Positions 42,231 to 49,612 of a DNA stretch of 64,000 bases are shown in pieces. A program made the translations under genes and the position numbers. Within the stretch, counting starts at the first letter, position 1. Every line of letters begins with the position of its first letter. The notes under the pieces were generated by a model, which made no database searches, had not been told where the DNA came from, and saw only the letters and a program-made list of their open reading frames with translations. The stretch covers positions 270,035 through 334,034 of the forward strand of contig NZ_CSTD01000005.1 of NCBI RefSeq assembly GCF_001053185.1, given 5' to 3'. The DNA comes from Mycobacterium bohemicum DSM 44277. GTDB taxonomy: Bacteria > Actinomycetota > Actinomycetes > Mycobacteriales > Mycobacteriaceae.

Positions 42231-43651
42231 ACTACTTGGTCACCGTCCTCTACATCATCGCTTTCTCGCTCTTCATCTACGGCTTGATGGGCCTGACGGG
42301 CCCCAAGACCGCGGTGCGCGGCAACCTGATCGCCGCGGTGGGCATGGCCATCGCGGTGACGGCCACGCTGATCGCGATCCGGCACACCACCCAGTGGCCG
42401 CTGATCATCGCCGGCCTGGTGGTGGGTGTGGTGCTCGGCGTCCCGCCGGCGCGGCTGACGAAGATGACCGCGATGCCGCAGCTGGTCGCGTTCTTCAACG
42501 GCGTCGGCGGCGGCACGGTCGCGCTCATCGCGCTGTCGGAATTCCTTGAGACGGACGGCTTTTCAGCCTTCCGGCACGGCGAGTCGCCGACCGTGCACAT
42601 CGTGGTGGCGTCCCTGTTCGCCGCGATCATCGGGTCGATCTCGTTCTGGGGATCGATCATCGCGTTCGGCAAGCTGCAGGAGATCATCTCCGGGGCGCCG
42701 ATCGGGTTCGGCAAGGCCCAGCAGCCGATCAACCTGCTGTTGCTGGCCGGGGCGGTGGCCGCGGCGCTGGTCGTCGGCGTGCACGCGCATCCCGGCACAG
42801 GTGGGGCGTCGCTGTGGTGGATGATCGGCCTGCTGGCCGCGGCCGGGGTGCTGGGCCTGATGGTCGTGCTGCCGATCGGCGGCGCCGACATGCCGGTGGT
42901 CATCTCGCTGCTGAACGCGATGACGGGGCTGTCGGCCGCGGCGGCGGGCCTGGCGCTGAACAACACCGCGATGATCGTCGCGGGCATGATCGTCGGCGCG
43001 TCGGGTTCGATCCTGACCAACCTCATGGCCAAGGCCATGAACCGCTCCATCCCCGCGATCGTCGCGGGCGGCTTCGGCGGCGGCGGGGTGGCGCCCACGG
43101 CCGAGGGCGGGGCGCAGAAGACCGCCCGGTCCACGTCGGCCGCCGACGCCGCGATCCAGATGGCCTACGCCAACCAGGTGATCGTCGTCCCCGGCTACGG
43201 CCTGGCCGTCGCGCAGGCCCAGCACGCCGTCAAGGACATGGCGCGCATGCTCGAAGAGCGCGGCGTTCCGGTGAAGTACGCGATCCACCCGGTGGCCGGC
43301 CGCATGCCCGGCCACATGAACGTGCTGCTGGCCGAGGCCGAGGTCGACTACGACGCGATGAAGGACATGGACGACATCAACGACGAGTTCGGCCGCACCG
43401 ACGTCGCGATCGTCATCGGGGCCAACGACGTCACCAACCCGGCGGCCCGCAACGACGCGTCAAGCCCCATCTACGGCATGCCGATCCTCAACGTGGACAA
43501 GGCCAAGTCGGTGATCGTGCTTAAGCGGTCGATGAACTCGGGGTTCGCGGGCATCGACAACCCGCTGTTTTACGCCGACGGGACGACCATGCTGTTCGGC
43601 GATGCCAAGAAGTCGGTGACGGCGGTCGCCGAGGAATTGAAGGCGCTGTAG
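42227..43651 (+). CDS. pntB: NAD(P) transhydrogenase subunit beta (PntB)
   Basis: The 474-aa protein has about nine membrane segments in residues 1-270, including TKMTAMPQLVAFFNGVGGG and the NAMTGLSAAAAG segment, and a C-terminal NADP-binding domain: VPGYGLAVAQAQHAV, HPVAGRMPGHMNVLLAEA, IGANDVTNPAA and YADGTTMLFGDAKK. Together with PntAa/PntAb it couples hydride transfer to proton translocation. Length and order match Rv0157. Confidence 0.95.
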   Translation: MNYLVTVLYIIAFSLFIYGLMGLTGPKTAVRGNLIAAVGMAIAVTATLIAIRHTTQWPLIIAGLVVGVVLGVPPARLTKMTAMPQLVAFFNGVGGGTVALIALSEFLETDGFSAFRHGESPTVHIVVASLFAAIIGSISFWGSIIAFGKLQEIISGAPIGFGKAQQPINLLLLAGAVAAALVVGVHAHPGTGGASLWWMIGLLAAAGVLGLMVVLPIGGADMPVVISLLNAMTGLSAAAAGLALNNTAMIVAGMIVGASGSILTNLMAKAMNRSIPAIVAGGFGGGGVAPTAEGGAQKTARSTSAADAAIQMAYANQVIVVPGYGLAVAQAQHAVKDMARMLEERGVPVKYAIHPVAGRMPGHMNVLLAEAEVDYDAMKDMDDINDEFGRTDVAIVIGANDVTNPAARNDASSPIYGMPILNVDKAKSVIVLKRSMNSGFAGIDNPLFYADGTTMLFGDAKKSVTAVAEELKAL

Positions 43652-43666
43652 CGCGGTGGTGAGGTC

Positions 43667-43792
43667 TTAGACCGGCGGGTACGCGGGCGGCGGGTAGCCG
43701 TTGCCGTCGACGACGCCGCGAAGGCCCCAGGGCACGTACCGGAGGAAGAACTCGATCTCGTCGCTCGCGTCGTAGTCCGGACTTGGATCCAT
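43667..43792 (-). CDS. Small acidic Pro/Tyr-rich protein (41 aa, Rv0157A-like position)
   Basis: ATG 43792 opens MDPSPDYDASDEIEFFLRY, followed by VPWGLRGVVDGNGYPPPAYPPV and a TAA stop at 43667. A purine-rich AAGGGG RBS lies 6 nt before the start. The aromatic centre and Tyr/Pro-rich C-terminus read like a conserved peptide. M. tuberculosis has a small annotated gene, Rv0157A, in this gap. It converges on pntB with 15 bp between. Function is unknown. Confidence 0.6.
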   Translation of the reverse strand: MDPSPDYDASDEIEFFLRYVPWGLRGVVDGNGYPPPAYPPV

Positions 43793-43876
43793 GGTCCACC
43801 CCTTCGAGTCGCGACTACCTGCTTCTGGCGCGAGTGTAGTCCGATCGGGCGCGGCCCGACACCCGCACTCTGCCTA

Positions 43877-43892
43877 AACTGGCCAACCAGTT
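43877..43892. promoter_or_regulatory. Palindrome AACTGG-CCAA-CCAGTT, probable operator of the Rv0158-type TetR
   Basis: Perfect 6-bp arms with a 4-bp centre lie 74 bp before the TetR start, in the gap shared with the divergent 41-aa ORF. A TTGACA hexamer (43895-43900) abuts it. Autoregulation and control of the small ORF are inferred. Confidence 0.55.
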
Positions 43893-43965
43893 GATTGACA
43901 ATTAGCCTTACCGGGAATCCGGCCACCCCCGCCGGCGGTGAACGACAGAGAGCACCCAGATAGAA

Positions 43966-44640
43966 ATGGCATCCGACAACGGGTTGACGCGACGCGAGGA
44001 GTTGCTGGCCGTCGCCACCAAGCTCTTCGCTGCCCGCGGTTACCACGGCACCCGGATGGACGACGTCGCCGACGTGATCGGGCTGAACAAGGCGACGGTC
44101 TACCACTATTACGCCAGCAAGTCGCTGATCCTGTTCGACATCTACCGCCAGGCCGCCGAGGGCACGCTGGCCGCCGTGCACGACGACCCGTCCTGGACCG
44201 CCCGCGAAGCGCTCTACCAGTACACCGTCCGGCTGCTCGCCGGGATCGCGGAAAACCCCGAGCGGGCCGCCGTCTACTTCCAGGAGCAGCCCTACATCAC
44301 CGAGTGGTTCACCACCGAACAGGTCGCCGAGGTCCGCGAAAAGGAAGCTCAGGTCTACGAGCATGTGCACGGCCTCATCGACCGCGGGATCGCCAGCGGC
44401 GAGTTCTTCGAATGCGACTCGCACGTGGTGGCGCTGGGCTACATCGGCATGACGCTGGGCAGCTACCGCTGGCTGCGCCCGAGCGGACGACGCTCGGCCA
44501 AGGAGATCGCGGCCGAGTTCAGCACCGCGCTGCTGCGCGGGCTGATCCGCGACGAGTCGGTCCGCGAGAACTGCCCGCTCGGACCGCAGACCGGCGACGT
44601 CCGCGCGCAGGCGCGAATCAGTTCAGGATCGGCGGAATAA
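43966..44640 (+). CDS. TetR family regulator (Rv0158 homolog)
   Basis: The 224-aa protein begins MASDNGLTRREELLAVATKLFAARGYHGTRMDDVADVIGLNKATVYHYYASK, a standard TetR helix-turn-helix. The ligand domain has YFQEQPYITEWFTTEQVAEVREKE, as in FadR/KstR2-like TetRs. It is slightly longer than recalled Rv0158 (214 aa). Its last 23 bp overlap the convergent PE gene. A perfect palindrome upstream is its likely operator. Confidence 0.88.
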   Translation: MASDNGLTRREELLAVATKLFAARGYHGTRMDDVADVIGLNKATVYHYYASKSLILFDIYRQAAEGTLAAVHDDPSWTAREALYQYTVRLLAGIAENPERAAVYFQEQPYITEWFTTEQVAEVREKEAQVYEHVHGLIDRGIASGEFFECDSHVVALGYIGMTLGSYRWLRPSGRRSAKEIAAEFSTALLRGLIRDESVRENCPLGPQTGDVRAQARISSGSAE

Positions 44641-46105
44641 CGCGCAGGACGTCCCCGAGGGCGCCGCTCAGCGTGGACATCAGCGTGGTGCTCGGCTGGC
44701 CGAGGAAGAAATTCAGGTGTGGGTCGACCGACGGCACCCACGGATAGGTGCTGGGGAAGTACGACGGCGACAGCAGGCCGGATTCCACCCCGATCTCCAC
44801 CGCGGCGCCGTAGGGACCCTGCACCGCCCCCAAGGCCAGGTCCGGGATGACGGTGAACGGGTTGGGGATGTCGAAGAAGCCGGCCGGGGTGGGGACGTTG
44901 GCGTAGTCGAGGCCGGGTCCGAAGTCGCCGTACCCCAGGTCCACGAGCACCCGTAGATCGGGCTGGAAGATGTCGGCGATCGGCGGGCCGGCGTACGGGA
45001 TGGCGCGGATCGGCGCGAGCAGCGGCAGGTTCTGCGTCATGATCATGTAGTAGTCGCTGTTGCCGCCGTTGGTCGGCAACGGAACCGCGTTGGCAACCTG
45101 GGTGGCCGTCAAATCCGGATACGTGCTGTGCACCACGAAGTACCCCATGAAGGCGTTGAGGTCCGCGACGAGGTTGAGCGGGTATTGCGGGGCGTCGGCG
45201 ATCCCGTCGTATTGGATCGTGTACGTCGTTGTGGGGTAAGGCCCGGACGGGGTCGCGCCGTTGAACGGCACGTCCAGGAACGGAATGTAGAACCCGGGGA
45301 ATCGCTCGAGCAGCCCGCCGACGGGGTTGTTGGGATTGCCAATCAGCATGAACGACAACTGATTCGGATAGGGCGAGCCCGCCGCGATCAGGGCGTTGAT
45401 CTCGTCGGTGGCGATCGTCGCGCTCTGCGAGTAGCCGAACACGACGGCGTGGTTGTTTGTCTGGTTGAGCAGCAGCGACGTGATCTGGGCGTTGAGCAGG
45501 CTGACGCCCTTGGCCACCGACTGGGCGAACGTCATGTTGCCGAATTGGGGCGTGATCGGCCAGAACTGCTCGGGCGTGAACACGCCGATCGGCGGGAACG
45601 CAACCGAGGGGAATTTGGGCAGGATGTAGGCGGTGTAGACGCCGTTCACATACAGCGGGTCGGGCAGGGGGTTGCCGGTGCCGCCCATGATCAGGGCGTA
45701 TAGCGGATCCCCCGGCGCCGACTGCAACGCCACCGCCAGCCCGCCACCGGCGGTCTGCGGCTGGCCGGACGGCGCCGGCATCGGCAACCGGGCGGCATTC
45801 CAAAGCCCGGACAGCGCACCCGCGTTCGCGGCTTCGGCCTGCGCGTAGGCGCCCGCCGCCGCGGCGAGCGCCTGGCTGAACTGGTTGTGAAAGCCCGCCG
45901 CCTCGCCGATGAGCGCCTGGTATTGCTGACCGTAAAGCCCGAACAACCGCGCGATGGCGGCCGAGACCTCGTCCTGGGCCGCGGCCACCAGGCCGGTCGT
46001 CGGGGCCGCCGCGTTCGAGCCCGCCGCGCCGATCGCCGAGCCGATCGTCTCCACGTCGGCTGCCGCGGTCGCCAGTAACTCGGGCCTGCTGATCATGGAC
46101 GACAT
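44618..46105 (-). CDS. PE family protein with C-terminal PE-PPE domain (PE3/PE4 position)
   Basis: From ATG 46105 (MSSMISRPELLATAAADVETIGSAIG) the protein is 495 aa and keeps a true Pro-Glu at residues 8-9. PE domain: LFGLYGQQY and secretion motif YAQAE. PE-PPE domain: elbow VFGYSQSATIATDE, QYDGIADAPQYPLNLVADLNAFMGYFVVHS. It lacks the PTADI tail of the other four copies. RBS GGAAGGAG precedes the ATG. It lies where M. tuberculosis has PE3 and PE4 (Rv0159c, Rv0160c), here as one gene. Confidence 0.9.
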   Translation of the reverse strand: MSSMISRPELLATAAADVETIGSAIGAAGSNAAAPTTGLVAAAQDEVSAAIARLFGLYGQQYQALIGEAAGFHNQFSQALAAAAGAYAQAEAANAGALSGLWNAARLPMPAPSGQPQTAGGGLAVALQSAPGDPLYALIMGGTGNPLPDPLYVNGVYTAYILPKFPSVAFPPIGVFTPEQFWPITPQFGNMTFAQSVAKGVSLLNAQITSLLLNQTNNHAVVFGYSQSATIATDEINALIAAGSPYPNQLSFMLIGNPNNPVGGLLERFPGFYIPFLDVPFNGATPSGPYPTTTYTIQYDGIADAPQYPLNLVADLNAFMGYFVVHSTYPDLTATQVANAVPLPTNGGNSDYYMIMTQNLPLLAPIRAIPYAGPPIADIFQPDLRVLVDLGYGDFGPGLDYANVPTPAGFFDIPNPFTVIPDLALGAVQGPYGAAVEIGVESGLLSPSYFPSTYPWVPSVDPHLNFFLGQPSTTLMSTLSGALGDVLRVIPPILN

Positions 46106-46145
46106 ATCGCCGCTCCTTCCCTCGACGGCGACCCCGCTGTTGAGG

Positions 46146-46174
46146 AGGGTAAGGCGATCGCGGCGGCAGATCCG
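46146..46174 (-). promoter_or_regulatory. Putative promoter of the PE3/PE4-type gene (CGGATC-N17-TACCCT)
   Basis: CGGATC (46174-46169) and TACCCT (46151-46146) on the minus strand have the same 17-bp spacer seen before the other PE genes, 41 nt before the start. The spacer includes GCGATCGC, close to GTGATCGC of copy 2. Confidence 0.45.
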
Positions 46175-46207
46175 GCATTTCACGCAAACTCAGACGGGTT
46201 TGCTCGG

Positions 46208-47110
46208 CTACGTGGGCACGTCCTTGAGGTGCCGGTCGAGGAATTCGAGTTGGTCGGCGACCGCCCGGTCGAACGCGGCGTCGACATAGATCGCGAAGTG
46301 GCCCTCCGGGTACGTCTTGACCTCGCCGCGCGGCGCCTTGGCCGCGTACCGCAGCGTCGGGCGGGGCGGGGCCACCGAGTCCGTTTCGCACACGCAGAAC
46401 AAGATCGGGCAAGGCACCTTCGCGGCCAGGCGGCCCGGCCGGTAGGTGAGGATCTTCACCCCGATCCGCGCCGCCACCTCGTTGGGCACCTCGACGCCGT
46501 CGGGGACCAGCCGCAGATAGCCCGCATAGGCGTCGGGCGCATTCATCAGCGCGACCTCGCCCGGTCTGCCCGCCGTCGGCACCAGCACCGGCGGTTTGCC
46601 CAGCCGGGCCGCGGCGATGTCGCGCACCGCCAGCGCGGTGACGCGCGCGGTGGTCAACGGGTTCAGCGTTCGCGCCGAGGCGATGCCGTCGGTGAAGGGG
46701 CATTGGGCGACGGCCGCGGCGATGCCGGGCACCCGCGCGGCCGTGGCGATCACGTGACCACCCCCGAAGGACGTGCCCCACAATGCGATTCGGCCGCGGT
46801 CGATGCCCTCCAGCGTCCTGGCGTACGCGACCGCGGCAGCCCAGTCCGCCAGCTGCATGCCGACGTCGAGCACCTGGCGCGGGCGCCCCCCGCTGTCGCC
46901 GAAGTTGCGGTAGTCGAACACCAGGCAGGCGTATCCGGCCGCGCTGAATCGTTGCGCATAGGCGTCGAGTCGCATGGTGCGCACCGCCCCGAGGCCGTGC
47001 GCCATCACCAGCAGCGGCGCCGGTCGGCCGGGGTCGTCGGCGGGCCGGTAGAGCCACGCGCTGACCCGGTCGGAACCGGAGGTGAAGTGGACGTCTTGGC
47101 GCTCGGTCAT
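46208..47110 (-). CDS. Alpha/beta hydrolase, dienelactone hydrolase/acetyl xylan esterase-like
   Basis: From ATG 47110 (MTERQDVHFTSGSDRVSAWLYRP) the protein is 300 aa. The nucleophile elbow is GTSFGGG with Ser114; MAHGLGAVRTMRL gives the oxyanion hole, VCETDSVAPP the acid region and YPEGHFAIYV the catalytic His. It resembles X-Pro dipeptidyl-peptidase/DLH-type hydrolases. ATG 47122 is a possible earlier start. It is divergent from the next dehydrogenase and is not part of the recalled Rv0160c-Rv0161 order. Confidence 0.83.
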   Translation of the reverse strand: MTERQDVHFTSGSDRVSAWLYRPADDPGRPAPLLVMAHGLGAVRTMRLDAYAQRFSAAGYACLVFDYRNFGDSGGRPRQVLDVGMQLADWAAAVAYARTLEGIDRGRIALWGTSFGGGHVIATAARVPGIAAAVAQCPFTDGIASARTLNPLTTARVTALAVRDIAAARLGKPPVLVPTAGRPGEVALMNAPDAYAGYLRLVPDGVEVPNEVAARIGVKILTYRPGRLAAKVPCPILFCVCETDSVAPPRPTLRYAAKAPRGEVKTYPEGHFAIYVDAAFDRAVADQLEFLDRHLKDVPT

Positions 47111-47184
47111 CGGTGATCCCATTCTGCCGGGGCGTCGGTCGGGGCCGGTAGGCCCACCGCGGACGGTGGACTACTGTCTAGAAA

Positions 47185-47194
47185 GTTTCGAAAC
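47185..47194. promoter_or_regulatory. Palindrome GTTTCGAAAC upstream of the dihydrodipicolinate reductase-like gene
   Basis: A perfect 10-bp palindrome lies 24 bp before the start at 47218, in the divergent gap, partly overlapping a second GAAA/TTTC pair. It may be an operator; the regulator is unknown. Confidence 0.35.
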
Positions 47195-47217
47195 GGTTCG
47201 GACGGACGGAGAAACCC

Positions 47218-48318
47218 ATGGCGATCCGCGTCGCGCACGTCGGCACCGGAAACGTCGGCGGCCTGGCCCTGGCCGAACTGATCACGAATCCGGCGTTCGA
47301 GCTGACCGCTGTGTGCGTGTCGTCGCCGGAGAAGGTCGGCAAGGACGCCGGCGCGCTCTGCGGGGTGGGACTGGACCCCGGGACCGTCACGGGCGTCACC
47401 GCGGTGTCGGACCTCGACGCGCTGCTGGCCACCGGCCCCGAGTGCGTCGTGTACTGCGCCATGGGCGACACCCGCCTGCCCGACGCCATGGCCGACGTCA
47501 TGCGCATCCTCGCCGCGGGCGTCAACGTGGTGGGATCGTCACCCGGGCTGCTGCAATACCCGTGGGGCGTGCTGCCCGACAAATACATCGCGCGCGTCGA
47601 AGACGCGGCCCGCCAAGGCAATTCGAGCATCTTCGTCAGCGGCGTCGACCCCGGCTTCGCCAACGACCTCATTCCGTTCGCCCTCGCGGGAACGTGCCAG
47701 CGCATCGAGCAGGTCCGCTGCATGGAGATCCACGACTACGCGAGCTACGACGGCGTGGAGGTCATGCACTACATGGGGTTCGGCCGTCCGCTGGACGAGA
47801 TCCCGATGCTGCTGCAACCCGGCGTGCTCAGCATCGCCTGGGGGACGGCGATCCGGCAGCTGGCGGCCGGCCTGGGCATCGAGGTCGACCAGATCACCGA
47901 GTCGTATCAGCGCGAGCCCGCGCCCGAGGACTTCGACATCGCGGTCGGCAGGGTGGCCAAGGGCACCCTGGCGGTGCTGCAGTTCGAGATCCGCGGCATG
48001 GTGGGCGGCCACCCGGCGATCGTGATCGAGCACGTCACCCGCCTGCGGCCCGACCTGCGGCCGGACCTGCCCCAGCCCGCGTCGGGCGGCGGGTCCTACC
48101 GCGTCGAGATCACCGGTGAGCCGTCGTACGCCGTCGACATCGTCCCGAGCAGCCGCAAGGGCGACCACAACCACGCGGCGATCGCCGGCGCCGCCGGGCG
48201 CATCGTCAACGCCATCCCCGCGGTCGTCGCGGCGCCACCCGGCATCCGCACCACGCTGGACCTGCCCCTGGTCACGGGCAGGGGCCTGTACGCACCGAGC
48301 AACCTGGTGTCCACGTAA
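47218..48318 (+). CDS. NAD(P)-dependent dehydrogenase, dihydrodipicolinate reductase-like (amine dehydrogenase family)
   Basis: The 366-aa protein has an N-terminal Rossmann motif, VAHVGTGNVGGLALAELI, then VVYCAMGDTRLPDAM and VNVVGSSPGLLQYPWG, with a C-terminal domain like DapB and 2,4-diaminopentanoate dehydrogenase. Many mycobacterial paralogs are called dihydrodipicolinate reductase, but their substrates are not lysine intermediates. RBS CGGAGAAA precedes ATG 47218. It is followed after 20 bp by an SDR gene, probably in one operon. Confidence 0.82.
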   Translation: MAIRVAHVGTGNVGGLALAELITNPAFELTAVCVSSPEKVGKDAGALCGVGLDPGTVTGVTAVSDLDALLATGPECVVYCAMGDTRLPDAMADVMRILAAGVNVVGSSPGLLQYPWGVLPDKYIARVEDAARQGNSSIFVSGVDPGFANDLIPFALAGTCQRIEQVRCMEIHDYASYDGVEVMHYMGFGRPLDEIPMLLQPGVLSIAWGTAIRQLAAGLGIEVDQITESYQREPAPEDFDIAVGRVAKGTLAVLQFEIRGMVGGHPAIVIEHVTRLRPDLRPDLPQPASGGGSYRVEITGEPSYAVDIVPSSRKGDHNHAAIAGAAGRIVNAIPAVVAAPPGIRTTLDLPLVTGRGLYAPSNLVST

Positions 48319-48338
48319 CCGGAAGGAGCCCAACCTCA

Positions 48339-49091
48339 ATGGGACGAACAGAGGGCCGCGTAGCGGGGAAGGTCGCGCTCATCAGTGGCGGCGCCCGCGG
48401 GATGGGGGCCTCCCACGCCCGCCACCTCGTGGAGGAGGGCGCCAAGGTGGTGATCGGCGACGTCCTCGACGACGAGGGCAAGGCGCTCGCGGACGAGATC
48501 GGCGAGTCCGCCCGCTACGTCCACCTCGACGTCACGCAGCCCGACCAGTGGGACGCGGCGGTCGCGACCGCCACCGGCGAATTCGGCAGGTTGAACGTGC
48601 TCGTCAACAACGCCGGCATCGTCGCGCTCGGGCAGCTGCGCAATTTCGACCTCGCCAAGTGGCAGAAGGTGATCGACGTCAACCTGACGGGCACGTTCCT
48701 GGGCATGCGGGTGGCCGTGGATCCCATGACCGAGGCCGGCGGCGGGTCGATCATCAACGTGTCGTCGATCGAGGGCCTGCGTGGCGCCCCGGCGGTGCAT
48801 CCGTACGTCGCGTCGAAATGGGCGGTGCGCGGCCTGGCCAAGTCGGCGGCCCTGGAGTTGGCGCCGTTGAACATCCGCGTCAACTCGATCCATCCCGGCT
48901 TCATCCGCACCCCGATGACCGCGAAACTGCCCGAGGACATGGTCACCGTCCCGCTCGGCCGCCCCGGTGAGTCGAGCGAGGTGTCGTCGTTCGTGGTGTT
49001 TCTGGCCAGCGACGAGTCGTCCTACGCGACCGGCACCGAGTTCGTCATGGACGGCGGGCTGGTCTGCGACGTGCCGCACAAGGAGTTCTGA
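48339..49091 (+). CDS. Short-chain dehydrogenase, 3-alpha/20-beta-hydroxysteroid dehydrogenase-like
   Basis: The 250-aa SDR has the SGGARGMGASHARHLVEEG cofactor loop, VHLDVTQPDQWDAAV, NNAG, catalytic Ser in NVSSIEGLRG and YVASK (Tyr, Lys). It closely resembles recalled FabG3/Rv2002, a 20-beta-hydroxysteroid dehydrogenase, including RVNSIHPGFIRTPM and FLASDESSYATGTEFVMDGG. An AAGGAG RBS precedes ATG 48339. A steroid or related hydrophobic alcohol is likely, but the exact substrate is unknown. Confidence 0.87.
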   Translation: MGRTEGRVAGKVALISGGARGMGASHARHLVEEGAKVVIGDVLDDEGKALADEIGESARYVHLDVTQPDQWDAAVATATGEFGRLNVLVNNAGIVALGQLRNFDLAKWQKVIDVNLTGTFLGMRVAVDPMTEAGGGSIINVSSIEGLRGAPAVHPYVASKWAVRGLAKSAALELAPLNIRVNSIHPGFIRTPMTAKLPEDMVTVPLGRPGESSEVSSFVVFLASDESSYATGTEFVMDGGLVCDVPHKEF

Positions 49092-49201
49092 GGCCTCCCG
49101 GCCCGCTATTGGACTTGCGTTGTTTAGGAGTGGCGAACGCGGGGAATTTCCGCACGGTGTCGTCCGCGGTGGGAAAGCGGGCCTTCAGAAGGGGACAGCT
49201 C

Positions 49202-49552
49202 ATGTCAGGGTCGAAGCCCGCCGGTCAGGGACCGCATGGTGTGGGGGTGTGGGGAGTTGTCCGCAGCGTGGACGCCGACGAGGACGGGGGGTGGGCGGCG
49301 AGGGCATTGTGCCGCGACACCGATCCCGACAGACTCTTCGTGACCGGCGCGGAGCAGCGCAAGGCCGCGGTGATCTGCCGGCACTGCGTGGTCATGCAGG
49401 AATGTGCGGCCGAGGCGCTGGACAACAGGGTGGCGCACGGCGTGTGGGGCGGCATGACCGAGCGCGAAAGGCGGGCCCTCATCCAGCGGCACCCCGAGGT
49501 GGTGTCGTGGTCGAACTTTTTTCGCACGGGCGGTAACCGCAGCGCCGGTTGA
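49202..49552 (+). CDS. WhiB family iron-sulfur regulator, WhiB4-like paralog
   Basis: From ATG 49202 (MSGSKPAGQG) the protein is 116 aa. Four cysteines (37, 59, 62, 68) in the C-Xn-C-X2-C-X5-C pattern hold a 4Fe-4S cluster, and GVWGG (80-84) is the WhiB turn. VRSVDAD, CRDTDPDRLFV and VICRHC-VMQECAAEALDN follow WhiB4 (Rv3681c) closely. WhiB4 is redox-sensitive and condenses DNA. The true whiB4 normally sits elsewhere, next to ponA2, so this is probably a paralog. RBS AAGGGGAC is 6 nt upstream. Confidence 0.88.
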   Translation: MSGSKPAGQGPHGVGVWGVVRSVDADEDGGWAARALCRDTDPDRLFVTGAEQRKAAVICRHCVVMQECAAEALDNRVAHGVWGGMTERERRALIQRHPEVVSWSNFFRTGGNRSAG

Positions 49553-49599
49553 TCGCGCCCGCCAACATGGGCTGCGCCCCGGGCAAGATCCGGCGGTGC

Positions 49600-49605
49600 T
49601 ATAAC
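49600..49605 (+). promoter_or_regulatory. Likely -10 hexamer TATAAC for a leaderless transcript
   Basis: TATAAC ends 7 nt before ATG 49613 of the flavin oxidase, so transcription would begin at or next to the A of the start codon. There is no RBS, which is consistent with leaderless translation, common in mycobacteria. No clear -35. Confidence 0.4.
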
Positions 49606-49612
49606 CGCGAGC

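Noticed and set aside
44463..47057. Very long open frame (864 codons) on the minus strand
   Set aside because: It is an Arg/Ala/Gly-rich shadow frame in high-GC DNA overlapping the PE3/PE4-type and hydrolase genes, which have clear domains.
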